From Piezodorus guildinii (taxonomy: Eukaryota > Arthropoda > Insecta > Hemiptera > Pentatomidae): 64,000 bases of DNA. The position numbers were made by a program, and so were the translations under genes. The stretch is from the NCBI GenBank assembly GCA_023052935.1, contig CM041294.1:103014116-103078115 (forward strand), written 5' to 3'. Positions 1 through 12,165 of the stretch are shown one piece after another. The notes beneath the pieces were generated by a model. That model was given only the letters and a program-made list of their open reading frames with translations. It searched no databases and was not told the DNA's origin. How positions within the stretch are numbered: position 1 is the stretch's first letter; each line of letters opens with the position of its first letter.

Positions 1-858
1 TTTTTATTTTTGAATATTCATTGTCTTTCGAGTGTATTAACCTCAAAGGTAAATCGAAATAGTTTGAACGAATTCTTTAAGCTTTTAGTACTTTTTTAAC
101 AATGCCATTATTTTAAATTTCCATCGAAGCAGTGGGAATCACTAATTTATTAAACCTCAACATTTTTGGGCCCGATAATATGAAAAAAACTGAAGTAATT
201 CTTTAATAAAATTGTCAATGTGAACACAGAACTTACGTCTTCGTTATTGATGTACTAAACTAACATAAACGAAGGTAATAATAAAAAAGAATCTTGTTTT
301 TAGGGTTACATTCCATGTTAATTCAGAAATCATTAGAGAACAGTTCACACTGCCATACTTTCATTTAATAATTAAGTAGATATTCTACATAGGGAAATAT
401 CACAAAACATATAGAAAAATTAATATGTGACAAAAATATATTATTGTGTGATTTGGTAATAATAAAAATAAAAAGAACCTCACTAAAAGCATTCTTACCA
501 ATAAATCAATAAAAGAAATAATCTCCAAAGTCAGTATATTAGCTTTTTATAAAGGATCTCAGGATTGTAAATAAATTCAATAAACTAGAATGAGATTTCA
601 TGCCATGAACGTAAAACGGCCTTATAAAGTGAACAGTTCTATATTCCTTTATTGATAAGGTTTAAGCCAAAACATAAATTGCGTTCTTTCGCAATAAAGC
701 CAAAGCATATAAAACCGAGGTTTTATTAAAACAATACAACACCAGGATCGCACTTTGACCACTATGAAATATTGGAATTTTATTTATTCTCGGAACCTGG
801 CAGTATTACGCAACACTGTTTCAATAGATTCTTCCTGACTATTATAGGTTATAGGGCT

Positions 859-859
<1 letters not shown>
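1..859. other. AT-rich DNA, no gene seen
   Basis: I see no open frame with protein character, no RNA gene and no recognisable repeat here. The base composition is that of the AT-rich background of the window. Confidence 0.6.
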
Positions 860-927
<68 letters not shown>

Positions 928-965
928 ATAATATATATATATATATATATAATATATATATAATA
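860..965. repeat. A66 tract followed by an AT-rich microsatellite
   Basis: Sixty-six consecutive A (860-925) run directly into an AT/TA-rich simple repeat ending near 965. The base before it is the end of 'ttatagggctc'. It could be the tail of an old plus-strand retroposon, but no body is recognisable upstream. Poly-lysine and poly-phenylalanine frames across it are artefacts. Confidence 0.9.
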
Positions 966-1009
966 TAGGGGTCTGAGTCAGAATGCTCGAACAACCAGGC
1001 GAAGAACCC

Positions 1010-1640
1010 AGCAGAATATCTCCTTGGCAATATGACTGGTACATTTACGGACACGACTATCTACACTAAAAACATGAAAAGAACTCAACCGCCAATGAGA
1101 CTACTAAGTAGAAAATCTCATCCTACGGTTGAAAACAAATTACTTATACACAAGACAGTACTGAAACCTATATGGACCTACGGACTTGAACTGTGGGGGA
1201 CAGCTAAATATTCTAGCAACCAATCCTTAGAATCCAATGTTCTCCAAACAATAGTTAATACTCCCTTTTATGTTACCAACTGTACCTTACTCCACCTTAA
1301 TATTCCATTGATTTTAGACCTGGTACCATCAAAATTTTCCAAATTCCATCGGAACCTTCTTTATCATCCTAACCCTCTAGCTCAATCCCTCTCTAGCTCC
1401 ACCCACCTCTACAATCCTCCTGGAAGATTGAAACGGCAGTAGCCCCGCGAGGTTCTATAAACATTTATACTGAGTTCTGACACTGGTCAGATCCTTATAA
1501 ATGTCCAAATATTTTATGTAATTTGACTTTGTTATTATTTTCTGTATATATTTTATGAATGTGGTCACATATCACTATTACTTGTGTTCATTTTTAAACA
1601 AATTGTAATAAATCTCAATAAATAAATATATATAAAAATA
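1010..1640 (+). mobile_element. Jockey-clade LINE, 5'-truncated 3' end (family 1)
   Basis: This is the last part of an ORF2 plus 3' UTR. Residues such as WTYGLELWGTAKYS and LAQSLSSSTHLYNPP match the C-terminal end of the complete minus-strand copy at 36162-38824. The frame is open from 1032 to a stop at 1440-1442. The 3' UTR ends in 'aataaatctcaataaataaa', as in the complete copy. The part before about 1075 is badly diverged, so the 5' boundary is approximate. It has no catalytic motifs and is a dead fragment. Confidence 0.8.
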
Positions 1641-1699
1641 CAAAAAAAACAAAACATGAACGTTATACATTCCATCGAAAATTCACGACGGGCTAACCG

Positions 1700-2290
1700 A
1701 GTCAATTCGAATTAATTTGATCAATCTACAAACTCAAAATAAAAACCTTAACATCATGTGGGTTAAGGAACATTAAGGACGAAAGGACAACCTCGCGAAG
1801 ATAGCGGCACAGAATAAGCTTCCGATATCCTATTGTACGGTTCCCAACTCCTACATCAAAGGGGAGATGAGAAAGGAAACGATAGTCAAATGGAATCGTT
1901 CCTAGGCTGCTTCACTCAAGTCACCAAGCATTCATATATTGTTTCCCTAATTACACACCGCAGCAACAAAAACATACTTACTACTTAGTAAGTTGAAACT
2001 ACAAAGTGACACAATTTCTAATTGAACATGTACAAACAAAACATTCCTTATAACGCTTTAACATACTACTAGACGAAAAATGTCCCTACGATGGTAAGAT
2101 ACGTAATTTTCGACACTTACTCTTCGACTGTAAAAAATTAGACATTCGAGGAAAACTGATACAGAACGTTATATGGGACATGGCCAAAAACAGAACAGAG
2201 ATTGATGACAAAATTTAAAAAGTATTTTATAAATTTCGTAAACAAAATAGACTTCAACCAACTTGATACAGATTGTAGGAAGGCAGTTAT
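1700..2290 (+). pseudogene. I/R1-type LINE fragment: RNase H end and C-terminal tail
   Basis: The broken translation gives WVKEH..GRKDNLAKIAAQNKLP, the end of a LINE RNase H domain (usual form WVKAHxGxxGNExADxLAK). Near 2067 it gives CPYDGKIRNFRHLLFDC, the Cys/His tail common after RNase H in I- and R1-like elements. Several stops and frameshifts separate the blocks. The reverse transcriptase is absent. It lies immediately after the family-1 fragment, but I saw no target-site duplication linking them. Confidence 0.6.
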
Positions 2291-3930
2291 GTATTTGTAA
2301 TTCTTGTTGTGCTAAATTCATTTAGTTTGTATCTATATATTTAGCTGTTTTATTTTATTTTAAAATGTAGTTAACATTATTTTTTAGCTATTTCCTTTTG
2401 TTAGTTATTTTTCGAATAATGTTAGTTTTTATTTTATGACATATTTAATGTTTAAACTGAAGATGAAAACAATGTAAACTAAATATTTTGTGTAAATTTA
2501 ACAAAGGTTACATGTATATAAAGACCAATAATCTCTCCTTCTTTAAGGTTACCATAGGAAAGATTAATAATATTAATAATTTATTATATATTAAATATAT
2601 AAAATTAATATAATAATAATTATATATATAATTATTAATATTATATATATATAATATATATATTTATCAATAATGTATATATATATACTCAGTGCTTAGA
2701 ATATTAGAAATAATCGTAGTTACCGAATGAAAACAAAAATTAACTTTTTAATAATTAAATTAATAATTGCTAGACTAATATTATAAAAGAAAGTGAGAGT
2801 AGCTAATTAGATTTAACAAATATATGATTTTCAATGACATGAAGTAGAAAGGAGTGGAGATAGAGAAAGAGGAATCCAGCTGCTCTTCGCTTGGCCGAAA
2901 ATTTAGTTTGCCGATAGCATACTGTTTATTCGTGGATTTTGTTAGTGTGACACTTTCTTCTTCATGTAATACAAACGAAAATCAATGATTATTTTATTTT
3001 AAATCAATGACTATATTAGCAGAGACAACAGTCTCAAAACTTTTCTACGATCTCTCATAAAAAAAGAAGTAGATTGTTTGCTGTTGTCATGCCAATGTTC
3101 CTCGTTTTGTGGAGTAGACTCCCGAACAACATTTTATAATCGATCGATACTCCCAAAGACAAAAATTAAGGTTTTTCTATTTTTATGCTCCTTGCTCCTT
3201 ACAACAGATTATGCTTTTTCCGCAAGACTACAATTTATAACTAGAAGATTAACGTTTAAAAATGCTATGAAACATCTAAACATAGTATAATAGATTTCGA
3301 GCATAATGGCACAACCCCAATCATGTGATTAGTTCTTAAATGTATTTATAATACTGTTAAAGTTGCAACTAAATGCACAACATAATGCATGTTGAGAAAC
3401 TAAGAAATGTGATTAAAACATTATTTTCGATGTTTTATAGTAAAATAGAATGATATATTTGTTTTCGCTAAGAAACTAGACTAAGGAAATAAGCACTTCA
3501 GTAAAGCAAACAATTTCGTTAGGTTGACGAGACATCGGTGAAGAGGGACCAGCAGATGAATATAGTAGCCACTTAAGTCCCACTAATGGAAGCACAAAGA
3601 ACTATTCTAAAGTATTTGTTAAGTCTAATATTTATGTAGCCCCAAAGGCGCCGCATTACTAAACACTAGCATTAGTCAAAGGCCCGTTCTAAGTCCGCTT
3701 ACAATTCAGCTCCTTTAGTCAAGCTCGTTAACCGAAATTAATATAGTGCTCTAGTTTTTTTAGGAATCTAGTTTGTTTACATGGCGACAAAACAAAGTTT
3801 TTTTCAGTGTTATAAAATACATCTCCCTCTTCCATCTAATAAATTGCCCCAGAATATTTTATTAAATTTCCCATTACAAAAAAAAATATATATACATTTT
3901 TTGTAACAAACGATATATCTTATATTACTT
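2291..3930. other. AT-rich DNA with one short dispersed motif
   Basis: No gene seen. A motif of about 45 bp at 2530-2575 (CTCTCCTTC.. then GGTTACCATAGGA) recurs at about 6145-6185. Both copies run into AT-rich simple sequence (here 2575-2690), so they may be one repeat family with a microsatellite tail. The 70-aa frame at 3078-3290 has no recognisable features and was not called. Confidence 0.5.
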
Positions 3931-3931
3931 C

Positions 3932-4445
3932 CACTTACCTATATATCAAAGGTATTGCGATTTTCGTATTCAATCTTAACCGGAAATACGCGTTTAAGAA
4001 TCCCTTAAGTTCAAATAATCAAATCGCGCGAAAGTCCAACACGAAATGGAAAAGTCGTACGAAACTGAAATTTCATATTTAAGAAAACTATACGCCCAAG
4101 ATTATTTTATTGCAATTTTTTATCAAAATCGGCAAACCAGAAGAGGAACTTTACACAATGAATTTTGTTCCCTTTTAAGATTATCTTAAAAATGGCTCTA
4201 ACGATTTTTTTCAAGCTAACTAGATCGGTATAAAATTATATCACGTAGGTTTCATTCTGATTGAAAAGTCTGAGTACAATAATTCTTTAGATTCTAAAAT
4301 ATTAACCAAGCTATCTTATAAGCTATGATAAAAAACGGCTAAATAATAAAGTTGAACGAATTGATGACGAACTAAAGAAAAAAAGGGCAAACATATTTTA
4401 TTAAGTAAGTTTTTTTTTTTTTTTTAAACATAAGAATAGTAAAAT
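3932..4445 (+). mobile_element. Family Q repeat, copy 1, left part
   Basis: It begins 'ccacttacctatata', followed by the family landmarks 'gtattgcga', 'ggaaatacgcgttt', 'gaaactgaaatttcatattt' and 'actatacgcccaaga', in the same order as in the copies at 43797 and 61435. The copy breaks off near 4445 and resumes near 5680, where the retroelement at 4455-5675 has inserted. The family has no coding capacity that I can see. Confidence 0.75.
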
Positions 4446-4454
4446 AATTATTAT

Positions 4455-5675
4455 ATTAACCAATTAAAAAGTAGTCTCGAAATCAGAGGTATAGCGGAGA
4501 GACCAGGTGAAAATGTAACTGGGACCATTATAAGCGTCGGGGCAGCCTGGGCGTGAAGCTGTGCCCTAGAGATCTGGACCACGCAGTACGCCTCAAGCCT
4601 AGAGAAGCTGGGACCCCGGGCACCATCATCGCTCGCTTCATTCACTAAGCAGTGAAGATGACCGGGTGCGGCATAGATGGGTAAAGACGCTTTTCTACGC
4701 GCCACCAAGGCTGGGAGAAGAACGACACGCACCCTGTTTACATTATCGAGGCGATGACGCCGGCCAACAAGCACCTATACTGGCTCGCCAGGCAGAAAAA
4801 AGTGTCTGCTAAGATGAAATATGTGTGGTTCAGTGGTGGTAGGGTGAGGAGACGGAAGGCTGATGAGTGTCCAGCGGTGATAATTAATAGACAGGCAAAC
4901 TTATCAATAATAATTAATATACAGATGACTTTGCCTGTGGTTTGTTTTGAGCATACAGATTTATTGTGAAGCATTTATATTGTTTCCTTAAAGAAGACAT
5001 TTTATTTTTGTTTTGGAAATATTTTAATTTTTTATCTACTATTTATTTGTTATAATTTTCTATTTTCATTTATAATTGAGTGTTCTAATAATTATTTCCT
5101 ATATGTTTTAGCTCCTTACATTTAATTATTTTTTTTTTTTTTTAAACCTCGGTCTAAAGTTCTGTCATCAATTTAAATATCTATTGCTTCATTTTTCGAC
5201 AGATACCAAGGACTTATAAATTATTAACATTTTTAGGATTAGTTCTATTCTACTCCTTACTCCCCGACATGTTTACTATTATTTTGAGTGCCTCATCCAC
5301 GGATAATATCCTTACTTTGTTTTATTCTATTTCATGTTATGGTGTATTTTGCACATGTTATATTATTACTATATTATTAACCCTCCCCCCAAAAAAATAA
5401 TAAATGTAAATTTCTTTTTCATCAAAATTGTATATATGTACATATTTCTTATTTTGTTTATGATCTAGTTTAATTTTCAATATTTTTATTTGAAGCTGCT
5501 TTTAATTTATTATTATTATTTTTGTAATTTGTATGGTTTTTTGTATGCTTTTATACTCTAAGACTCTAAAGTGTTTATTTTAATTTTATTGTAATATTAT
5601 TGTATTATTATCCCTTATGTAATATGAGGGACTAGTTCCAGAATAAATAAACAATTTATTATTATTATTATTATT
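4455..5675 (+). mobile_element. ORF1-only non-LTR retroelement (HAL1-like) inside family Q copy 1
   Basis: This 1.2-kb block interrupts family Q. Its 5' half encodes only an FP25-like ORF1 domain (see 4529-4968). About 700 bp of AT-rich 3' sequence follows, ending 'agttccagaataaataaac' and an (ATT)n tail at 5655-5675. No reverse transcriptase lies between the ORF1 domain and the 3' end. A LINE truncated at its 5' end would keep ORF2, not ORF1, so this looks like an ORF1-plus-3'-UTR deletion derivative. The 3' end resembles the flank of LINE family 3 near 35370 ('gacccagtcccagaata' on the minus strand), which suggests a parent. The boundaries are inferred from the interruption of Q, to within about 15 bp. 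Confidence 0.6.
4529..4968 (+). pseudogene. LINE ORF1 fragment with baculovirus-FP25-like domain
   Basis: One frame, with in-frame stops at 4651-4653 and 4681-4683, reads LGVKLCPRDLDHAVRLKPRE and GTIIARFI. From 4754 it reads MTPANKHLYWLARQKK, KMKYVWFSGGRVRRRK and CPAVIINRQANL. The order 'domain hydrophobic patch, then LTPxNKxLFxxAR, then YVWxxxGKxxxRK, then VIxIxSxxDL' is that of the FP25 domain, known from baculovirus FP25K and from ORF1-type proteins of many insect LINEs. The neighbouring (ATT)n-tailed 3' end fits retroelement origin rather than viral origin. It is inactive because of the stops. Confidence 0.65.
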
Positions 5676-5679
5676 AATA

Positions 5680-5960
5680 TAGATCTATAATATATAGTTG
5701 GAATAATAAATATTTTAGCATAAATATTATCTCATATATAAAGTTGTAAAAATGTTGTATTTTTTATTGGTCACGTTAGCACACAATAAAGTGATAATTG
5801 TACATATCAATTTTATTTTGTTATATTATTTAATCTAAAAAATATGTTCCCAATGAAACAATATAATTCTTTAATTTTTTTTAACTCTAGTTTTATTTAA
5901 TAGTTTATAAATTGATTTTAACAAAGAAGGAAAGTGAAAATCGCAACATCGCGCAACAGA
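5680..5960 (+). mobile_element. Family Q repeat, copy 1, right part
   Basis: This continues the copy that stops at about 4445, with 'ttattatctcatatataaagttgtaaaa' followed by the Q terminus 'gattttaacaaagaaggaaagtgaaaatcg'. The normal end 'cccgcaccag' is degraded. Confidence 0.6.
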
Positions 5961-6180
5961 TGTTTTGTTTTTCGAACCACACACACAAACACGCATACAT
6001 ATATATATATATTACAACAACATAAATCATCTACCTTCTTATATTATATTTTTTTCTAAAATTTATCTGTTAACAATTTGTTAAAGATCTAACACCCGAT
6101 AAATTTTAGAATAAATGATAATAATAACAATAATAAATAATAATAAACTCTCCTTTTTTGGGGTTACTATAGGAGGGAAG

Positions 6181-6197
6181 GATATATATATATATAC

Positions 6198-6238
<41 letters not shown>

Positions 6239-6300
6239 TAGATAGATAGAAAAATAATAGATAGATAAATACATATATATGTATGTATATAAAGTACCAT
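6181..6300. repeat. Compound microsatellite (AT)n-(GA)n-(GATA)n
   Basis: The tract 'atatatatat' is followed by about 36 bp of GA/AG, then GATA tetranucleotides and 'catatatatgtatgtatat'. It sits directly downstream of the second copy of the CTCTCCTT-motif repeat (6145-6185). Confidence 0.9.
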
Positions 6301-7656
6301 ACTAGGATTATACGAGGTTACCACATCCCTAAAGTATAAAAGAGACTTATAAATGCGACACCTTGTTGAGGACCATAATGAAGGGTTAACCTCTAGAAGG
6401 AAATGACCCCAGACAGTAGGTGCAGAAAGTTAAATTTGTCGGGTTAAGGGTGGGTCGTGTTCCTTCACGCCAAGACAACCGCTTTTCCTTCCTCATTATT
6501 AATAAAGAGGAGATCCTCAAAGTTTGCTCCGGAATAGAGTATCAACCACATCATCAGGATTTTTAAAACCTGTGATATTCTGTAACAGGTTTTATTAAGA
6601 TAACCAGTGGCCCGTTCCTGCTTCACACGGATGTAATTTGAATATATCATTTATATTTTAGAAAGAATTGTTTGACCGATTCAGATTTTATCGCATAGAG
6701 AACATCACTTCATTAGAGAAGCAGAGATATCCATAGCTTTACAAGCTTATCAGAATTATATTAAAGTATACGAATTATTTTGTTGTATATTAAATTTTCT
6801 AAAATCTTTGGCTTTTTAAAGGAGTATTGTTAGTCTATACCACTATATATATAACAAGAAATATTACAGAAAATAGAATTTTTCCTAATAAAAATTAAAA
6901 AAAAAAAATTAATTGCAATATATTTTGTCGAGAAAAGAGTGTCCTCAATGATTAAGAGAAAGCGTATACAAATTCGTAGCGTGGTTTAGAGGAAGTATAC
7001 AAAGATTTTCTTTTTTCTATAAAAATAAATCCATCATGCAGGATCCAATTTCCTTTGTTTTTTTAATCTAACAATTATGTTGATATCTGAGTAAATAAAT
7101 TTGATTTAAAATGTCATTTTACTTATTTACAATGTTAACAAGCATGTAATAAAGAAAAGGAAAATCTCAATGAAATTTGTTAAATGAATCCTGTCTGACT
7201 ATTTATAAAGCATAAAATTATTGAAGTGTGTTTTTAGCAACAGCGAGGTTTTTATTCAGCCGATTTAAGCATTATATGTAGTAATCATGTAGTTTGTGTT
7301 GATTAGGGCAAGTTAATATAATTGGCTTATTTAATATATATGTAAAAATAGAATAAAAAACAAGAAAAACATATTATATTAACATAGATATCACTAGTTA
7401 CATACATAGATAACACAGTGAGGTTGGTAATCTCAAATCAGGATTGTGTTAATAGAAATGAATATAGGGAAAAATTGGATAACCACCTTCATCCTTGTGG
7501 TTGCCAAAGAGGTGAGAAAGGGGAGAGTATGGAGTATTAACAAACAAGAGTACAGTCTGAAAGAATGTAGAAGAGGTTGGAAGAGAGGAAGAGAGGGAAA
7601 TGTGTGGGGAAAGTTGGGAGGAAATAATATTTGCGTGGTCTATAAGGCCGTTTCCA

Positions 7657-7658
<2 letters not shown>
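6301..7658. other. No gene seen
   Basis: AT-rich DNA. The patch 6360-6640 has higher GC and a 61-aa minus-strand frame, but I recognise no domain, splice pattern or repeat match. Nothing is called. Confidence 0.5.

Positions 7659-7730
<72 letters not shown>
7659..7730. repeat. Poly(A) tract of 72 bp
   Basis: Seventy-two consecutive A follow 'ggccgtttccaat'. It may be the tail of a plus-strand retroposon, but the upstream 300 bp shows no known body. Confidence 0.9.
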
Positions 7731-7732
<2 letters not shown>

Positions 7733-9699
7733 AGATATCACTAACCATCAGTATGGGGGTGTCAGCATACCAGTAGGCAAAACTGTCCACCAAACATAAT
7801 TTTTCCTGCTTTACTCATTATTTAACATAGTCTGTCGAGGATAGTCGAATTAACAATTAAGTAATGCGAAATTATTTAATAGATCATAATTAATTTGAAG
7901 TATATATTTGCACCGTGGCATTTTATACATCGGTGTCAATAATAATGATAATAATTGTTTTATAGCACTTCTAGCAGAAGAATGATTTCTAACAAGAAAA
8001 AAAATTACACATTTATTTTTAATTTATATGATAATTAAATGTTATTGATTAATATTAAAATGTTGACAAGCATGGTAATATACATTTATTATATATATAC
8101 ACATACATTTTTTTACTAAACATATTCATGAAGTAGGTCCGATACAAGCTGTATACTGTAAAACTATTTTTGAAGTTTGTAACACAAACGTTTTTACAGA
8201 AAAAATTGTACAAATGAAGTTTTTAGTCAGCTGATTCAAACACATGCCTCATAAGTCACGTAAAAAAAAACAAAACAAAAAAAAACGTCCACTAGCGGTC
8301 TACACTTATGTTGTTTTATTTATTATATGTTACTAAAACTATTCTGAATATATTTAAAAGTAACTACAATTTATTATTATAATAAGTAGGAGTTGATTAA
8401 GCAACGTCAGTTAGAAAAATACTTAATTACTTGCAATCGAAATGAGTGACATTGAGTATAAAATGATTTTTTATATCACAAATAATTTTAATTCTTTATC
8501 CATTGTAATTAGTTATTTATTTTTATCTGTACAAAAGTGTGAGGAAGGCATGAGAGGAATAAATGGAGTATTCAAATACTAATGTAAGGTTTCAATCATG
8601 TAAATATGTTTTAGCATATAAAAATTAATTAATTCGTTAATTGTGTAAGCCAGTAAGATATAAAATTTTAAGTTTGTATTGATTATCTTACATTCCATAC
8701 ACAGCTCTAAATGATTTTTCTTCTGTGAACAGAAGAGCCAAAAATAAATGAATGTATGGACTGAAAATTACTTAGTAAATTATCAATAAAATACATTTTA
8801 GAGATATGACCAAGGCTATAAGCCATCACATAAAGAAATGAATGTAAATTATTTCACGATAACTTATACAGACATACATAGTTACTAATTAGACCCACAC
8901 ACCAAACAACACAGTAGAAACCTGGAAAGCAACTGTATTACTGATCTCCTAGTCTGGTGAACAATTTAAGCAGAAATAATTGATTATTTTTTTGACAGAA
9001 ATTATTCGAAAAAAAAATTAAATGTTATTTAGATTTAAGGACAAGATAGAATAATAGTGAACAGATATGAAGGAACGTTTCCGCAATTTCGCAGTACTAA
9101 ATCATAAGTTAATCAAGTGTTAGGAACAGCGCTGAGGTTCAAACTTCCAAGTTCCCTGACGTCATGGGTTCATTAAGTTCTGCAGAGCGTGGCTGTATTT
9201 CTATAACTCTTCATCTGCCAAGCTTGATTAGACAGTTTGCCGAGATATATAACTGAGGAAATAATCTTGTAAATCCAAAGCTGTCATTTTTCTTCAAATT
9301 TTTTTTTTTTTTTTATCTAGTTAACTTAAATTATTTCTCAATATATTTATAGTTGTATTATAAATTACAAAAATATTTTTCACACGAATTAATAAACCAA
9401 CAGTGCAAAATTACATTCACTTTCATTTAATTTATTCATTATTATTAGAAAAAATACAACAAAACTGTAGCAGTACTACCCTTTTAGGGTCATAGGTTCA
9501 GTACATGCAGGCATGGTTATTATGAATAGACCCTTCGGTCGTGCAGAGTAGTAAATAGACCTAAATCATGCAGGATTTCTAGATTTTTCTTTCATTTAGG
9601 GGTACCCTCTTAATACATCCTGAATGAGCCCGAGTTAAGACATGGGGTGAGTCGTTTTTCTACCCCAGAATCATCCCACCCCTATCATCATACAATCAT
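7731..9699. other. No gene seen
   Basis: AT-rich non-coding DNA with short homopolymers. I recognise no repeat, RNA or coding signal. The 9480-9700 stretch might be the 3' UTR of the LINE remnant at 9700-9815. Confidence 0.5.
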
Positions 9700-9815
9700 A
9701 CCTACATATATATTCGGAGCAACAACCCTTTATCGGATCTAGGCCTCCCAGAGCATTCTCCACCAGACGGCTCTGTCTTGTGCTGCAGCCATTCAGTTTC
9801 TGATCTGATCTATAT
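9700..9815 (-). pseudogene. Possible LINE ORF2 C-terminal scrap
   Basis: Minus-strand reading gives MAAAQDRAVWWRMLWEA then a stop. This resembles the last residues of many RTE/Jockey-type ORF2 proteins (xAAxDRxxWRxxxxxA). It is too short to assign further, and no tail or duplication is visible. Confidence 0.4.
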
Positions 9816-10644
9816 ACATATATATAAATCCCTCCCCCCCATCTTTCCCTTGGTCACGAAATCACACGTGAACAGCTGTGAACAATTTTGCTAATTCTTA
9901 TTTTGTTGGGTTTGTAACACTCAGGAGAAGATTCTAATAAAAGAAAAAAAAAAGAAAGTTATATGGCACTTTTTTTTTTTCACAGATTCTTTATTGTATT
10001 TATATATTGTATTATTATTTAATAATTTAATAGCTTCGTAAATATTTTATAACTCTAGTATGAATGAAATGCTGTAATTTATCACTATTATAAATGCTCT
10101 AATTAGGACAGATTGTAAAAAAAATTTATTATAGAAAAAAAAAAAATTAATATTATTTCTATATACATAGATTACAAATAAAATTGCTTTTAAGTTTGGT
10201 GAATTAACTAAAGCACCCAGGGTGTAGATATATACCATCCAACAGGTTTCTTATTTCAACGCCGCATGTGATATTCGTAGTTAAGACAGGATCGTATGTC
10301 GGGTCTTAAATAAATCTTGTTATATTTCTCTTGGATAACAAGGTTTTTTCTGGTATACAAAGCAGTCACTAAAAAGGTATTTAAGACAGGTACGTTTTAA
10401 CATTAATTTACCATCCCATACATTATTTGGTTTTAAGAGGAATTTTGAGGCCGTGGTGACCTGGTAACCTGGGAAAAAAGTTTCTCGGTCTACGGAACGA
10501 TTCTCGATCTTTTCTTTAAAATAAAAATACAATAGATTGGTTACATGAAGGATAACTCTTCTTATTTGTTTGAAAGGACAGGTTATGAAACACAAGGAAC
10601 CAATAACTTTTCATTTTAATTCAGAAAAAATCTTAAAAAAAGTC
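9816..10644. other. No gene seen
   Basis: AT-rich. The 91-aa minus-strand frame at 10320-10595 shows no recognisable domain and no repeat support, so it was not called. Confidence 0.5.
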
Positions 10645-10815
10645 TTAGAATCTTCATACAAGACGAAACCACTTGACGTTTTCGAATACTTAAACATTTA
10701 CTGGACAAACGTTCAACCCTTTCACTTAACTACAAGAGACTCATCTACATGACTATGATAAGGCCGATATGGACTTACGGAGTAGAACCCCATATCTACT
10801 AAACCACGAAGTCTG
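10645..10815 (+). pseudogene. Degenerate LINE fragment, family 2
   Basis: Nucleotide matches to the copy at 23029-23590 run in order: 'cttaaacatttactggacaaacg', 'cacttaactacaagagactcatctac', 'ataaggccgatatggacttacggagt' and 'tctactaaacca'. Only this part of the ORF2 C-terminus survives, with small deletions. Confidence 0.6.
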
Positions 10816-11639
10816 GAATTGAATGAAATGTTTCTAAAGTAATAAATCAATATAATAATTGGTACTGGTTCAATAATTTCCTTAAATATACAAGTATAAT
10901 TTTTATTTTATTTCATCTTCAATTAAAAAAGAACTTTTTATCTTGTTTTTGTTTTTTTTTAAATGAGGAAGTTAGTCATTAATGCAAGTCGTATTTTGAT
11001 TAGATATGAAAATACTGGAAATTGGAAGTATAAGACGAAGTAATTATAAAATCAAACCTGTTTTTTTTTGTTTTTACTTCATCAGAAAGAAATGGAGATT
11101 GATTGAATTCTCATTTAGGCAAGTTTTATTCAAAATTGTAGGTGGAACAGATGATGGGAATTAGGGTCTTGAGAGAGGAAAGAGAATTGCTCTAGTATTC
11201 TTGAAGTTTTCATTTAACACAGTGGTTAGGGACCTTTATTGTTACACTTCATTTGAAGGTCATACTTGCAATGCATCTCTGAGATTGTGGTGATCTAATG
11301 AACTAAATTTAATTATTATTAATATAGATTAGTTTTACTTTAATTTTAAAAGTAATTACATTTTACAATTGAGAATTAAACAAATTGTTAATAAACTATT
11401 ATTTGCATTGGATATTAATTAGAATTACTGATGGGTCGTTCTCCAATAATTTGAAGTAAATGAGTTATTTTAATCATACTTTTTTATGAAAATACAAAAT
11501 AACCCTCTCGAGAAGTTTAAGAATATAGGATAATGGTTGATAGACAGTAGCTGTTTCTTCAACTCTCAATCAGTTCTAGAAATAGTTCCACAGGAATAGC
11601 CCTATCAAACCAATTCTATTTTTATTGCTGCAGGAATAG
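10816..11639. other. No gene seen
   Basis: AT-rich DNA with no recognisable feature on either strand. Confidence 0.5.
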
Positions 11640-11865
11640 AACGATTCACCGGCGATCTCAGAGCGAACTTCTCTATATTCTGGAGCGAGATATCCATTCC
11701 TTGGCTCCATGTTGTCATCTGCTAGGGATGGCTTCCATAATTGCGTTTCTATCCCCGATCAATAGTAGAGGGTTTGGTAACCGGATTACCGAGCTACTGG
11801 GTTCACTTGCTCCCAAGGGTCACTTCGGTTGAAAGTACAACCAGCTTTTCTAACCACTATATTTT
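11640..11865. other. Unassigned GC-richer patch
   Basis: A patch with clearly higher GC than its surroundings, containing CCGGCGATC and GGTAACCGGATTACCG. It could be an unrecognised repeat, since GC patches elsewhere in the window are mostly SINE or LINE. I found no second copy and no convincing frame. Confidence 0.3.
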
Positions 11866-11903
11866 AAAAACGTAAAAAAATTATTTTAATTTTAAAAACA
11901 ATG

Positions 11904-12165
11904 ATCACCTGTTGTAGCAGCCTTCTATGCCAAAGGTCACGGCTTCAAACCCCAGATGGTCCAAGGATTTTTCAGTAAGAGTAAAAAAAACTTAGTTATG
12001 TTGTACTTCGAAGGGGACGTAAAAAGGTGGTCCTGAGCATGTGCGATGTCAGTTACTCGTTAAAGATACCAATCCTAATTAAACTGGGATATACAAAATT
12101 TAGGAATCCCACTGTGGCATCGTCCGATTAGCCATAGTTGCATAAAGTGACGTTAAATAAATAAA
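11904..12165 (+). mobile_element. tRNA-derived SINE, family B, copy 1
   Basis: The head contains 'ggtcacggcttcaaacccc', a B-box-like element. The body reads 'aaggggacgtaaaaaggtggtcctgagc', 'gcgatgtcagttactcgttaaagat' and 'taggaatcccactgtggcatcg', and the tail is 'gacgttaaataaataaa'. The same body occurs in antisense at 19559-19771 and 27141-27434. The 5' end is set by alignment to the 27-kb copy. Confidence 0.75.

Noticed and set aside
772..963. ORFs across poly(A) tracts (poly-Lys or poly-Phe proteins), also at 7446-7799 and 30313-30522
   Set aside because: They are translations of homopolymers and AT microsatellites, with no protein character on either side.
4529..4968. Endogenous baculovirus insertion (FP25-like residues)
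   Set aside because: Only this domain is present, with a LINE-like (ATT)n-tailed 3' end and an insertion into a repeat. FP25-type domains are common in insect LINE ORF1 proteins, so a retroelement is the simpler reading.
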